Notes: a model not told the origin generated them from the sequence alone. A stretch of DNA of 64,000 bases from DATCBF01 sp964401995 (GCA_964401995.1 CAYOAP010000009.1:54566-118565), one strand, 5' to 3'; positions 17,261 to 28,852 are shown, counted from the stretch's first letter. Made by a program: numbers and translations.

Positions 17261-18529
17261 ATGAGCGAGACCGCGAAGGCGCCAGTTGACATCTTCGAGA
17301 AGGCACGCAGCCACGACCGCCTCGAGCAGCTCGAAGCGGCCAAGGAGCACGACCTCCTCCCCTATTTCCGGCTGCTCACCTCGCAGGCCGGCCCGGTGGT
17401 CGAGATGGAGGGGCGCGAAATGATCATGCTCGGCTCCAACAACTACCTGGGGCTGACCGGCGACGAGCGGGTCAAGCAGGCGGCGCGCGACGCGCTCGAG
17501 ACCTACGGGACCGGCGTCACCGGCTCGCGGCTGCTGAACGGGACGACGCCGCTGCACGTCGAACTTGAGCGCGAGCTGGCCGAGTGGATGGGCGCCGAGG
17601 ACGCGATCGTCTTCACCACCGGCTACCAGGCCAACCTCGGCTGCATCGGCACCATCCTCGGGCCCGCCGACACCGTCATCTGCGACTCCGGCGACCACGC
17701 CTCGATCCTCGACGGCTGCCGCCTTTCCGGGGCCAAGCTGCGCCCCTTCCGCCACAACCGGATGGACAAGCTGGAGAAGATGCTGCAGCGCGGGGCCGAG
17801 GACGGCGGTGGCGTCCTCGTCATCGTCGACGGCGTCTTCTCGATGGAGGGCGACGTCTGCGACCTGCCGCGGATAGTCGAGCTCTGCCAGGCCCACGGCG
17901 CCCGGCTGATGGTCGACGAGGCCCACGGCGCCGGCGTGCTCGGCCCCCGCGGCGCCGGCGCCTGCGAGCTGTTCGGCCTTGAGGACGAGGTGGACCTGCG
18001 GATGGGCACCTTCTCCAAGAGCCTCGCCTCCTGCGGCGGCTTCATCGCCGGCCCGGCCGACGTGATCGAGTACCTGCGGGTCAGCTCGCGCTCCTTCATC
18101 TTCAGCGCCTCGGCGGTGCCGGCCGCGGTCGGCGCGGCGCTGGCGGCGCTGCGCGTGATCCGCTCCGACGGCCCGCAGCTGTTCGAGGCCCTGCTCGCCA
18201 ACGCCGAGTATCTGCGCGAGGGGCTGCGCCACCTTGGCCTCGAGGTGATCGAGCCGGGGACGCTGCCCGACGGCACCGTGGCGACCACCCCGGTGGTCCC
18301 GGTCGTGGTCGGCGACGACTGGCAGGCGGTGCTGCTCTGGAAAGCGCTCTTCGATGCCGGCGTCTACACCAACGTCGCGATCCACCCAGCGGTCCCGCCC
18401 GGAGGGGCGCTGCTGCGGACCAGCCTGATGGCGACCCACGAGCGCGAGCACCTCGACGCCGCGCTCGGCACGATCGCCCGCACGATCGAGGACTTCCCGG
18501 ACCTTCCGCGGACCGGATCGGGCCGGTAA
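17261..18529 (+). CDS. PLP alpha-oxoamine synthase, serine palmitoyltransferase-like
   Basis: PLP enzyme of 422 residues in the alpha-oxoamine synthase family (BioF, KBL, HemA, Spt), which condense an acyl-thioester with an amino acid. The Schiff-base Lys is K253 in GTFSKS and the cofactor-binding motif DEAHGAG spans D219-H222. The GTFSKS form is that of serine palmitoyltransferases, whereas BioF and KBL usually carry T-L-G/S-K-A. NNYLGL and GTGVTGSRLLNGT are standard family motifs. The ATG at 17261 is chosen; ATG at 17234 would overlap the divergent acyltransferase start. BioF/KBL activity remains an alternative. Confidence 0.85.
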   Translation: MSETAKAPVDIFEKARSHDRLEQLEAAKEHDLLPYFRLLTSQAGPVVEMEGREMIMLGSNNYLGLTGDERVKQAARDALETYGTGVTGSRLLNGTTPLHVELERELAEWMGAEDAIVFTTGYQANLGCIGTILGPADTVICDSGDHASILDGCRLSGAKLRPFRHNRMDKLEKMLQRGAEDGGGVLVIVDGVFSMEGDVCDLPRIVELCQAHGARLMVDEAHGAGVLGPRGAGACELFGLEDEVDLRMGTFSKSLASCGGFIAGPADVIEYLRVSSRSFIFSASAVPAAVGAALAALRVIRSDGPQLFEALLANAEYLREGLRHLGLEVIEPGTLPDGTVATTPVVPVVVGDDWQAVLLWKALFDAGVYTNVAIHPAVPPGGALLRTSLMATHEREHLDAALGTIARTIEDFPDLPRTGSGR

Positions 18530-18542
18530 CGAGATTTCAACA

Positions 18543-18558
18543 TCCCCCGTTGAGGGGA
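18543..18558 (+). terminator. Short hairpin after the oxoamine synthase gene
   Basis: TCCCC-(CGTTGA)-GGGGA forms a 5-bp stem 14 bp past the stop codon at 18529. It is weak. The rest of the 281-bp gap up to mihF contains no gene that I can support; the mihF promoter must lie there. Confidence 0.4.
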
Positions 18559-18810
18559 GATTCAGCCTTGTCCGGATCGGGACAAACATCTCCGTCCCCG
18601 AAAAAGTTGCTCTTAGCGAACGACCCAGTACGGGTTATGTGACCACGGGCTTGCGTTGCCCCCTTCGACGGCATACCTTCCGACGGCGTCGATCGCACCA
18701 CGCGGGTGGAGCGACCGGTTGAGAACTCGACTCGACCAGGCCCCGGCAAATGCCGCCGGCCCGGCGTAAAAGAGATGCCCAGTTAACGATTCTTTTTAGG
18801 AGGAGTCCCA

Positions 18811-19185
18811 GTGGACGCTGCCTCGATATCCCCTGCACAGACGCACAATTCATCAGTGCGGGCCCCCCAGCACATGCAGGCGCTTGAACGCGCCAACCTC
18901 GTCAGGCTCGCGCGAGCCGAGCTGAAGCGCTCGATCGCCCGGGGGGACGTCGATGCCTCCGAAGTGGTGCAGGAGTGCCCTTGGGAGACCGAGAGCATGA
19001 CGATCGCCGAGCTGCTTGCCAGCCAGCGCCGCTGGGGCCAGACGCGGGTCCGCAAGTTTCTCGGCTCGCTCGCCCTCAACGAGAACAAGAAGCTCGGCAC
19101 CCTGACCTCGCGTCAGCGCCTGCTGCTCTCGACCGAGCTGGCAAGCCGTGGCCGCAGCGAGCAGCGCGACGCCGTCCTCGCCTAG
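18811..19185 (+). CDS. mihF: Integration host factor, actinobacterial type (mIHF)
   Basis: Nucleoid-associated protein of 124 residues that bends DNA non-specifically and is essential in mycobacteria. The conserved core is easily recognised: ALERANLVRLARAELKRSIARGD, WETESMTIAELLASQRRWGQTRVRKFLGSLALNENKKLGTL and LTSRQRLLLSTEL, including the helix-two-turn-helix that contacts DNA. The N-terminus (about 25 residues) is a low-conservation extension. GTG at 18811 is supported by a strong TAGGAGGAG site just upstream, whereas the internal ATG at 18874 has none. This gene is a good lineage marker for Actinobacteria. Confidence 0.95.
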   Translation: MDAASISPAQTHNSSVRAPQHMQALERANLVRLARAELKRSIARGDVDASEVVQECPWETESMTIAELLASQRRWGQTRVRKFLGSLALNENKKLGTLTSRQRLLLSTELASRGRSEQRDAVLA

Positions 19186-19197
19186 CCCCGACTCGAA

Positions 19198-19653
19198 CTA
19201 ACCTCGCAGCCCGCCGGCTTTGAAGCTGAGCCCACCTGAGGCTCGCCGAAAAGCCCGGCGGAGCGCGAGGAAGCTGGCCACGAAGGCGACGGCGCCAAGC
19301 CCCAAGCAGAGCGCCAGGATCAGGCCGGCGAGGTAATAGAGAGCGCCGACGAGCAGGACGAAGACGGTGCCGGCGAGCAGGGTCGTGTGGGAGCGGTAGC
19401 CGGCGAGGTGCTCACGCAGCGAGACCTCAAGGCCGCCGAGCCCGGCGAGGACCACCCCGATGCCGATATCGGTCGGCGACTGGCTGGCGAGGCCGATCAC
19501 CAGCATCACGATCCCGGCGAGGACGGTCAGCTCGGCGAGCGGAAAGGCGCCCCAGGGGGCGGGCGGGCGCTCGTCGCTTTTTGGCGGGCGGCGGGCAGGC
19601 TGTGCCGGCGCCGGCCGCTTAGCCCGCTTGCGCTGCTTGCTCAACGGCCACAA
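19198..19653 (-). CDS. Hypothetical four-helix membrane protein
   Basis: Unrecognised protein of about 151 residues. A basic, Pro-rich cytoplasmic N-terminus (KQRKRAKRPAPAQPARRPPK) precedes four hydrophobic segments (ELTVLAGIVMLVIGLA, IGIGVVLAGLGGLEV, TLLAGTVFVLLVGALYYLAGLI and LCLGLGAVAFVASFLAL) and a basic C-terminus. The start is uncertain: the longest reading uses TTG at 19653, and a second TTG lies four codons later. The 5' end overlaps the 3' end of the next gene by about 35 bp. Confidence 0.6.
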   Translation of the reverse strand: MWPLSKQRKRAKRPAPAQPARRPPKSDERPPAPWGAFPLAELTVLAGIVMLVIGLASQSPTDIGIGVVLAGLGGLEVSLREHLAGYRSHTTLLAGTVFVLLVGALYYLAGLILALCLGLGAVAFVASFLALRRAFRRASGGLSFKAGGLRG

Positions 19654-20128
19654 GCCGCCCGGGTAACGGGCACCCGGACGAGACCTTTACCTGCCACCAC
19701 CCCATCAGCATCCCGATCACGCCGAGGCGCGGGCGAGAATGCCAGTGGCCGCAGCCGGGCTCCCCGACATCGCGGTTGGAGACCCTGACCCACTTGTAGG
19801 AGGCGGGGTCCGCCAACATCCGCTGCAGCAGCTCGCGGTTGCGGGTCTCGACCACCGCTCGCTGGTCGAGGGCGACGCGGGCAGCGCCGATTCTGGTCGC
19901 GAGATCGTCGCGAACGCGCTCCAGCTCGCCGAGGTCGAGGACGCGGGGCTCGTTGGCCGCGGGGGCCACAGCGCAGTCGAGCTCGACCCGCGGAAAAGCC
20001 TCGGCGAAGAGCCCGGCCAGCTCCTGCTCGAGCCTGCCGATCTGGCGGCGCAACTCGACCCGCGCCAGCCGCTCGTCTCCACCGATGCGGAGCGCAGTGA
20101 GAGTGTCTCGTTCGAGCAGATCCGCCAT
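19619..20128 (-). CDS. Hypothetical coiled-coil protein with C-terminal Cys/His motif
   Basis: Protein of 169 residues of unknown function. Residues 1-110 are helical and charged, with heptad-like patterns (ELRRQIGRLEQELAGLFAEAF, LGELERVRDDLATRIGAARVALDQR). The C-terminal region has a compact motif of aromatic and Cys/His residues (GEPGCGHWHSRPRLG...MLMGWWQVKVSSGCPLP) that could bind metal. ATG at 20128 gives a normal N-terminus (MADLLERDTLTALRIGG). It probably forms an operon with the downstream membrane protein, whose start it overlaps. Confidence 0.7.
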   Translation of the reverse strand: MADLLERDTLTALRIGGDERLARVELRRQIGRLEQELAGLFAEAFPRVELDCAVAPAANEPRVLDLGELERVRDDLATRIGAARVALDQRAVVETRNRELLQRMLADPASYKWVRVSNRDVGEPGCGHWHSRPRLGVIGMLMGWWQVKVSSGCPLPGRLVAVEQAAQAG

Positions 20129-20190
20129 ATAGCCGCTTCTGAGTCTAGATCACGGCCCGACGCCATCTCAAGCGAGACTTGGTTAAGGCG

Positions 20191-21507
20191 CTAGGTATCC
20201 GAGATCTCAGTCAGCGCTCTGGCCACGTCAGGATCGAACTGGGTGCCAGCGCAGTCGCGCAGCTCAGCCAACGCTTTCTCCAAGGGCATCGCCTTGCGGT
20301 AGGAGCGGGTCGTGGTCATCGCGCTGAAGGCGTCGCAGCAGGTGACTATGCGGGCCTCGATCGGGATCTCCTCGCCGGCGAGGCCGTCGGGGTAGCCGCT
20401 GCCGTCGTAGTGCTCGTGCGAGGAGCGGACTATGCGCCCGACCTCGGAGAGGACGCCGCCGACACGTTTGAGCATCGTCTCGCCCTCGATCGTGTGCTGG
20501 TGCATGATCTTCCACTCGTCGTCGTCGAGCGGGCCGGGCTTGTTGATGATCTCCTTCGGCACGGCGATCTTGCCGACGTCGTGGAGGAGGGCGGCAAACT
20601 CGACGTTGCGACGGCGGCCCAGGTCGAGGCCGAGGCGGTCGGAGACGGCGAGGGAGAGTTCGACCACGCCGCGGCTGTGGCTGCCGGTGTAGGCATCGTC
20701 AGCCTCGACCACGTCGCCGAGCAGCATCGCCGTGCCCTGGTAGGCGCTGCTCAACTCAAGGGCCTGGTCGATGCGGGCGCGGCGCTCGCGCGAGAGGACG
20801 GCGAGGACCGCGGCCAGCGGGACGACCAGCAGGCAGACCGCCGGCCCAAGCTCGATTGCGGCGAAGGCGGCAAACAGCCCGATCGGGGCCAGGGCGCCGT
20901 CGAGCGCGTAGACCGGCGCCATCAGTTTGGCGAGGGTTCGAGGCGAGGTGCCCTCGACCATGCCAGCGCGAATCGTGGTTGCAGCGAAGTCGAAGGCGAA
21001 CTGGGCGAGCAGGGCAACCGCATAGATCGGCCAGTTGTCCCAGGCAAAGACCTGAGCGCCGGCAATGACGAGGACCAAGGCAGGCCCCACCGAGTGCCAG
21101 CAGTCACCGAAGACGTGGAAGGCACGCTGGATGTTCGTGCGGCCAGTGGCGTAGTCAAGCATCCTGCCCAGCGCCCAGCTGAGGCTGACCACAAGCGGCA
21201 CCATCGGGGTGGGGAGCAGGAAGAGCATCGGCACCAGGACCAGCTCGGTCGGCACCGTGTAGCCGTCGGCGATGTCGAACTTGGCGCGGCAGGTCGCTAT
21301 ATAGGCGGCGACGAGAAAGATCAGGACGGGCAGTTCCAGCGGTCGTGGAGACGGGATCAGCGAAGCCATCGCGACCGCGACGACGAGGAAGCTGACCGCT
21401 GCCGTGCCCTCGACCCGTCGCTCGCGCCCGTGGGCGCCGAGCAGCGCCCGCGCCCGCCCGAGGGCGAAGAGGTTTTCCAGCTCCGGTGTCTCGCTGACGG
21501 TTGCCAT
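20191..21507 (-). CDS. Membrane HD-GYP domain protein, candidate c-di-GMP phosphodiesterase
   Basis: Protein of 438 residues. Residues 38-240 form about six to seven transmembrane helices (an integral sensor), and residues 255-435 an HD-GYP domain. The HD pair is H309-D310 in LLHDVGKIAVP, and the family motif is HEHYDGSGYPDGL with GYP at 371-373. Such domains hydrolyse c-di-GMP to GMP. One of the two usual adjacent His residues before the GYP motif is Ser (S363, then H364), so metal binding may differ. It is divergent from a secreted-protein gene that carries a c-di-GMP riboswitch in its leader. Confidence 0.92.
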   Translation of the reverse strand: MATVSETPELENLFALGRARALLGAHGRERRVEGTAAVSFLVVAVAMASLIPSPRPLELPVLIFLVAAYIATCRAKFDIADGYTVPTELVLVPMLFLLPTPMVPLVVSLSWALGRMLDYATGRTNIQRAFHVFGDCWHSVGPALVLVIAGAQVFAWDNWPIYAVALLAQFAFDFAATTIRAGMVEGTSPRTLAKLMAPVYALDGALAPIGLFAAFAAIELGPAVCLLVVPLAAVLAVLSRERRARIDQALELSSAYQGTAMLLGDVVEADDAYTGSHSRGVVELSLAVSDRLGLDLGRRRNVEFAALLHDVGKIAVPKEIINKPGPLDDDEWKIMHQHTIEGETMLKRVGGVLSEVGRIVRSSHEHYDGSGYPDGLAGEEIPIEARIVTCCDAFSAMTTTRSYRKAMPLEKALAELRDCAGTQFDPDVARALTEISDT

Positions 21508-21721
21508 TTGTCTCAGGGGTAGCGGCCGGACTTGTAAGGCCGCGGGGATCTATCGGCTCGACAAGCCGAAATCCGTAGCCCTCGCAAGACAAGTACCACC
21601 GATTGTTGCGTGGAGCAACCCGATTAGTTAGCGAAAGAAAAGTAACTAGACGTTTGTTCGAAGTTTCTTAAGTACCCCCCTCGCCAGGCCGATCCCCGCC
21701 GCAGACACACCCACATAAGTC

Positions 21722-21808
21722 AGCTGAATAAGGGCAAACCTTTCGCGAGGAGGGGGCGCAAAGTCAGAGGTCTCGTGCCTAAAGCGCGAGATGGCTCAAC
21801 TGCCAGCT
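21722..21808 (+). promoter_or_regulatory. GEMM-I cyclic-di-GMP riboswitch
   Basis: The sequence matches the GEMM-I aptamer in order. The core is GGGCAAACC (21732-21740). A P2 stem CCTTTC/GGAGGG closes a GCGA tetraloop of the GNRA type (21745-21748). Then come GGGGCGCAAAG, the P3 stem TCTCG/CGAGA containing the tetraloop receptor CCTAA, a TGGC...GCCA helix, and short outer pairing AGCTG (21722-21726) with CAGCT (21804-21808). It lies 48 bp upstream of the secreted-protein ATG. A CAGGC-(TTTTTG)-GCCTG hairpin at 21822-21837 follows, directly before AAGGAGG, and could be the expression platform. The 349-bp gap holds no other gene. Confidence 0.88.
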
Positions 21809-21856
21809 TGGTTTTGACGACCAGGCTTTTTGGCCTGCGACAAGGAGGTTTCCCGA

Positions 21857-22456
21857 ATGAAACTCAGCCGCACGATCACCGCTGTAACTGCAACCGCGCT
21901 TCTGGCCCTCGCCGCCTTCGCCGGCTCCGCCCAGGCGTGCTCCTACCCCGGCGCGACCCAGGTCTTTAAGCCCTGGGGCGACCAGAGCTCCTACGTGCTT
22001 GCCCCCGACGGCGGCTTCGAGGCCGGCGGCACGGGTTGGACGCTGACCGGTGGCGCCGCTGTCGTCGCCGGCAACGAGAGCTACAACGTCGGCGGCAGCG
22101 GCGACTCGAACTCGCTGGCGCTTCCCGCTGGCAGCTCGGCCGGCAGCCCGCCGGTCTGCATGGCGATCGACACCCCGTCCTACAGGCTGTTCGCCCGCAA
22201 CACCGGCGACCCGTCCTCGAAGCTGCGGGTCGAAGCCGTCTACAAGCTGCTCGGCCTGGTCCAGACCAAGGTCGGCGCCACCATCACCGCGGGCCCGAAC
22301 TGGGCGCCGACCCAGTCGGTCTCAACCGTCCTCGGCCTCTCGACCATCATCGGAACGCTGATCCCGAGCTCGGTCCAGATCCGCGTCACCCCAGCTGACA
22401 ACAAGGGTCAGTGGCAGGTCGACGACCTCTACGTCGACCCCTTCGCCCGCCACTAA
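21857..22456 (+). CDS. Secreted beta-rich protein under c-di-GMP riboswitch control
   Basis: Unrecognised 199-residue exported protein. A classical signal peptide (basic MKLSR, hydrophobic TALLALAAFAG, cleavage after SAQA) gives a mature protein starting near ACSYPGATQVF. The body is Gly-, Ser- and Thr-rich and looks like a jelly-roll or carbohydrate-binding sandwich (DGGFEAGGTGWTLTGGAAVV...RVTPADNKGQWQVDDLYVDP). The pattern 'FE.G..GW...G....' followed by a final 'DDLYVDP' is common in such modules. The ribosome site AAGGAGG is 8 bp before the ATG. A role in adhesion or biofilm matrix is inferred from the riboswitch. The 3' end overlaps the convergent gene by 4 bp. Confidence 0.85.
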   Translation: MKLSRTITAVTATALLALAAFAGSAQACSYPGATQVFKPWGDQSSYVLAPDGGFEAGGTGWTLTGGAAVVAGNESYNVGGSGDSNSLALPAGSSAGSPPVCMAIDTPSYRLFARNTGDPSSKLRVEAVYKLLGLVQTKVGATITAGPNWAPTQSVSTVLGLSTIIGTLIPSSVQIRVTPADNKGQWQVDDLYVDPFARH

Positions 22457-23475
22457 CCAGGCTGGCTGAGTAATTCGGTAGAGCTGCCGTCGGGGTCTGA
22501 CTCCGGCGGCAGCTCGCCTCCTCCTCTTGTTCGCGGGCCGAGGAGGTGGGCAATCGTGGCGACCGCTCGACTTGGTTCCCGTTCTACGTGATCCCAAGTG
22601 AATCGCGCCACTCGGTAGTCATTCAGGAGGAGATCCTGATCTCGCCGAGGGTCGCGCTCGAAAGCCGCCTTAGTGCCATGGCTGGCATAGCCGTCGGATT
22701 CCACAACGAGGCGCTGCTCAGGCCAGTAGAGGTCAACCTCGATTTCCTCGTCACCCACTCGTAACTTGTGATTGCAAAGGGGGCGCGGCAGACCCTCGCT
22801 CACAATCAACGGCAGCAGCATGGCCTCAAGCGTGCTCCTCACTAACGGCAGCTTTGAGTCTTCGGTCCGCCATGGCTCGATGATCTCCCGCAGCTGCGTG
22901 ACCCCACGCCGTCCCCTGCCGTAGGTCATCGCTGCATCAATGGCCGTGATGTCGAGGCTGCGGAGCACAGCCGCCTGCCCTACGGCTCGCTGCAGCGACT
23001 TTCGACTTAGCATCCCAGCTAGGTCGACCAGCGTTCGGGATGGCGTTGTGCAGGGCACGCCATCGCAGCGGATGACCTCGCCGGGACCAAGCCCCCTGCA
23101 GCGATGGGGCCTGACCCCGTTAATTTTGCGTCCGGCCTGACCCGGAACGATCGTGTCGATCAGTGTCGGCGACCGATCCCGCAGCCCCAAGAGTGCCGCA
23201 GCGCTGAGATGCGAGATCACCGATCCGGCGCCGCAGGCCATCAACGCAGCCAAGAGCTCTCCACGGTGCCCTATCTCGCGGTGTCCCACGGCATAGACAC
23301 CGCGGTGCAAGCGGTGAAGACGTCCGGCCTCGGCGCGCTGGCGGACTGCACTCGGAGTCAATCCGAGACGACCAAGTTGATCGAGAGTGACCACCCCATG
23401 CTGCTTCGCCGCGAGGCGGGCGAGTGCGTGATCCAGAGGTTTATCCGGGCGTGAGCGGTTCTTTTCGACAGCCAT
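22453..23475 (-). CDS. AbiEi-like winged-helix protein with C-terminal DUF559 nuclease-like domain
   Basis: Protein of 340 residues. The N-terminus is the winged helix of AbiEi-type proteins (HGVVTLDQLGRLGLTPSAVRQRAEAGRLHRLHRGVYAVG). The C-terminal part is a DUF559/Vsr-like endonuclease fold with EVDLYWPEQRLVVESDG as the putative metal-site strand and RDQDLLLNDYRVARFTWDHV. No AbiEii nucleotidyltransferase is adjacent, so a type IV toxin-antitoxin role is not supported. This architecture is abundant and uncharacterised in actinobacteria. The segment around residues 111-124 is encoded by a palindromic repeat, and the last residues (GGGELPPESDPD) are shared with the MetH tail. Confidence 0.8.
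   Translation of the reverse strand: MAVEKNRSRPDKPLDHALARLAAKQHGVVTLDQLGRLGLTPSAVRQRAEAGRLHRLHRGVYAVGHREIGHRGELLAALMACGAGSVISHLSAAALLGLRDRSPTLIDTIVPGQAGRKINGVRPHRCRGLGPGEVIRCDGVPCTTPSRTLVDLAGMLSRKSLQRAVGQAAVLRSLDITAIDAAMTYGRGRRGVTQLREIIEPWRTEDSKLPLVRSTLEAMLLPLIVSEGLPRPLCNHKLRVGDEEIEVDLYWPEQRLVVESDGYASHGTKAAFERDPRRDQDLLLNDYRVARFTWDHVEREPSRAVATIAHLLGPRTRGGGELPPESDPDGSSTELLSQPG
23106..23145. repeat. REP-like palindromic sequence inside the DUF559 gene
   Basis: GGGGCCTGACCCC (23106-23118) is followed by GTTAATTTTGCG and then CCGGCCTGACCCGG, two related palindromic cores separated by an AT-rich spacer. This layout resembles REP elements mobilised by RAYT (TnpA-REP) transposases. It is in frame within the gene and changes a segment that is otherwise loosely conserved. 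No transposase is nearby. Confidence 0.45.
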
Positions 23476-23524
23476 GCTGTCTTAAGGAACCGCGCGGAGA
23501 GAGTCTCCCCCTTTGGGCGCTCAA

Positions 23525-27106
<3,582 letters not shown>

Positions 27107-27183
27107 GACCTAGAGAGGCTACCGGGACCGTTCCGCTGTTCCTTCTCTCCGCATACCGGGCATTAAGAACGGCGGAGGCGGAA

Positions 27184-28752
27184 TCAGCCGCGCATGCCGA
27201 GGCGACGCTTGAGGTCGCGGGCGTTGAACGCCTGGGCGATCCGGCCGACCAGCTTGCGGCGGCCTTTCGAGTAGGGGAACCAGGTCGGCTCCCGCTTGCC
27301 GCTCATCCGCGTCACCACGACCGACTCCGGGCGGCAGTACTTCTTGATCCCGTACTCGCCGTGCCGGAAGCCGATGCCCGACTCCTTCCAACCCCCCATC
27401 GGCACGTCCATTGCCAGGTAGTTGACAAGGACGTCGTTGACGTTGACCGCGCCGCACTCGACCCGGCGGGCAACGCGCTCCGCCCGCTCCTTCTCACCGA
27501 AGACCGAGGCGGAGAGTCCGTAGCGGGTGTCGTTGGCGAGGCGCAGGGCCTCCTCGGAGTCGCGCACCTTCATCACCCCGACGACCGGGCCGAAGGTCTC
27601 GTCGCGCATCACCTTCATCGAGTGGTCGACGTCGACCAGCACCGTCGGTTCGAAGTAGTCGCCCGGCCCCTCGACCCGCTTGCCGCCGGTCAGAGCCTTG
27701 GCCCCATTGGCGAGCGCGTCATCGACCTGTCCCTCGACGATCGCGGTCTGATTGGGGGAGGTCATCGCGCCGACATCCCTTTCGGGAGTGCGGCCGTCGG
27801 CGCCCTGGCGCAGGCCGTTGACCTCCTTGGCCAGCTTCTGCACGAACTCGTCATAGGCGGGCTCCTCGACGTAGATCCGCTCGACTGAGATGCAGATCTG
27901 CCCCGAGTTCATCATCCCGCCGTAGGTCGCCGCGTTGGCCGCCCGGTCGAGATCGGCGTCGGCGAGGACGATCATCGGGTCCTTGCCGCCAAGCTCGAGG
28001 CTGACCGGGGTCAGGGTGTCGGCGGCGCGCTTCATCACTTTGCGGCCGGTTCGGTCGGAGCCGGTGAACTGGATGAAGTCGACCTCGTCGACCAGCGCTT
28101 CGCCGGTCTCGCCGGTGCCCTGGACGCAGTCGAGGACATCGGGCCCGCCGATCTCGTTCTTCCAGGCTTCGATCACCTCGATCAACCCGAGCGGAGTGAA
28201 CTCAGAGGGCTTGATCACGACCGCGGCGCCAGCCTGCAGGGCGGGGATCGCGTCGCCGAGGGCGAGGGTCAGCGGGAAGTTCCAAGGGCTGATGATGCCG
28301 ACCACCGGGAAGGGCCGGTACTGGATGCTGAGCTTCTTCGAGGCGAGCAGGGGCGAGTGCGGGCGGACGCTCTCCTCGCCGATGAACTTGCCGGCCTTGG
28401 TCCCGTAGAAGTTGATCAGGTCGGTGAGGTAGATCCCCTCGGTCGTCGCATCGGCGCGGACCTTGCCGGTCTCGGCCTGCATCGTGTCGCCGACACGCTC
28501 TTTGTTGTCGAGCAGCCAGTCGCGCAGCTTGCCGAGCCAGTGGTAGCGGCCCTCGATCCCAAGCGCCTCCCACTCGGCCTGGTGCGAACGCACCCGGGCC
28601 ACGGCCTCGGCCACCTTCTTGGGCGAATCGACCGGGACGCTGGCAATCACCGCGCCGGTGGCGGGATTGTGCACCTCGAAGCTCCCGCCGGCGCCGTTGG
28701 CGCTCGCCCCGTTGATGGCCTCCGTGCTCGCCTCTGCAGTTCCGCTCTCCAC
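27184..28752 (-). CDS. NAD(P)+-dependent aldehyde dehydrogenase (GabD2/succinate-semialdehyde type)
   Basis: ALDH of 522 residues oxidising an aldehyde to the acid. The cofactor and substrate motifs are present: PWNFPLTLALGDAIPALQAGAAVVIKPSE, FTGSDRTGRKV, catalytic Glu in LELGGKDPM and catalytic Cys in NSGQICISVE. Sequence resembles actinobacterial succinate-semialdehyde dehydrogenases, but substrate is not certain. The C-terminus carries a longer basic tail (GRRKLVGRIAQAFNARDLKRRLG). The GTG at 28752 is preferred, with GGGAG upstream. The alternative TTG at 28788 would place the palindromic operator inside the gene. Confidence 0.88.
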   Translation of the reverse strand: MESGTAEASTEAINGASANGAGGSFEVHNPATGAVIASVPVDSPKKVAEAVARVRSHQAEWEALGIEGRYHWLGKLRDWLLDNKERVGDTMQAETGKVRADATTEGIYLTDLINFYGTKAGKFIGEESVRPHSPLLASKKLSIQYRPFPVVGIISPWNFPLTLALGDAIPALQAGAAVVIKPSEFTPLGLIEVIEAWKNEIGGPDVLDCVQGTGETGEALVDEVDFIQFTGSDRTGRKVMKRAADTLTPVSLELGGKDPMIVLADADLDRAANAATYGGMMNSGQICISVERIYVEEPAYDEFVQKLAKEVNGLRQGADGRTPERDVGAMTSPNQTAIVEGQVDDALANGAKALTGGKRVEGPGDYFEPTVLVDVDHSMKVMRDETFGPVVGVMKVRDSEEALRLANDTRYGLSASVFGEKERAERVARRVECGAVNVNDVLVNYLAMDVPMGGWKESGIGFRHGEYGIKKYCRPESVVVTRMSGKREPTWFPYSKGRRKLVGRIAQAFNARDLKRRLGMRG

Positions 28753-28770
28753 CTGACCGCTCCCTTTCAA

Positions 28771-28790
28771 AGTTGGCTGGTCAGCCAACT
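28771..28790. promoter_or_regulatory. 9-2-9 inverted repeat, candidate repressor operator
   Basis: AGTTGGCTG-GT-CAGCCAACT is a perfect dyad with a two-base centre, 18 bp upstream of the preferred ALDH start. Its size suits a TetR- or GntR-type dimer. No such regulator gene is adjacent, so the binder would act in trans. Confidence 0.6.
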
Positions 28791-28852
28791 GTACCCGCCC
28801 CAGCGCCTCATGGGTGGATCAAATCCGAGCGCTTGCCCGGTGCGAGGGCGTT

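Noticed and set aside
22453..23475. Type IV toxin-antitoxin system
   Set aside because: The N-terminal winged helix is AbiEi-like, but there is no adjacent AbiEii nucleotidyltransferase and the C-terminus is a DUF559 domain.
27107..27183. Cobalamin or SAM riboswitch upstream of metH
   Set aside because: The gap is only 77 bp. I see no B12-box or SAM-type core, and a cobalamin aptamer would not fit.
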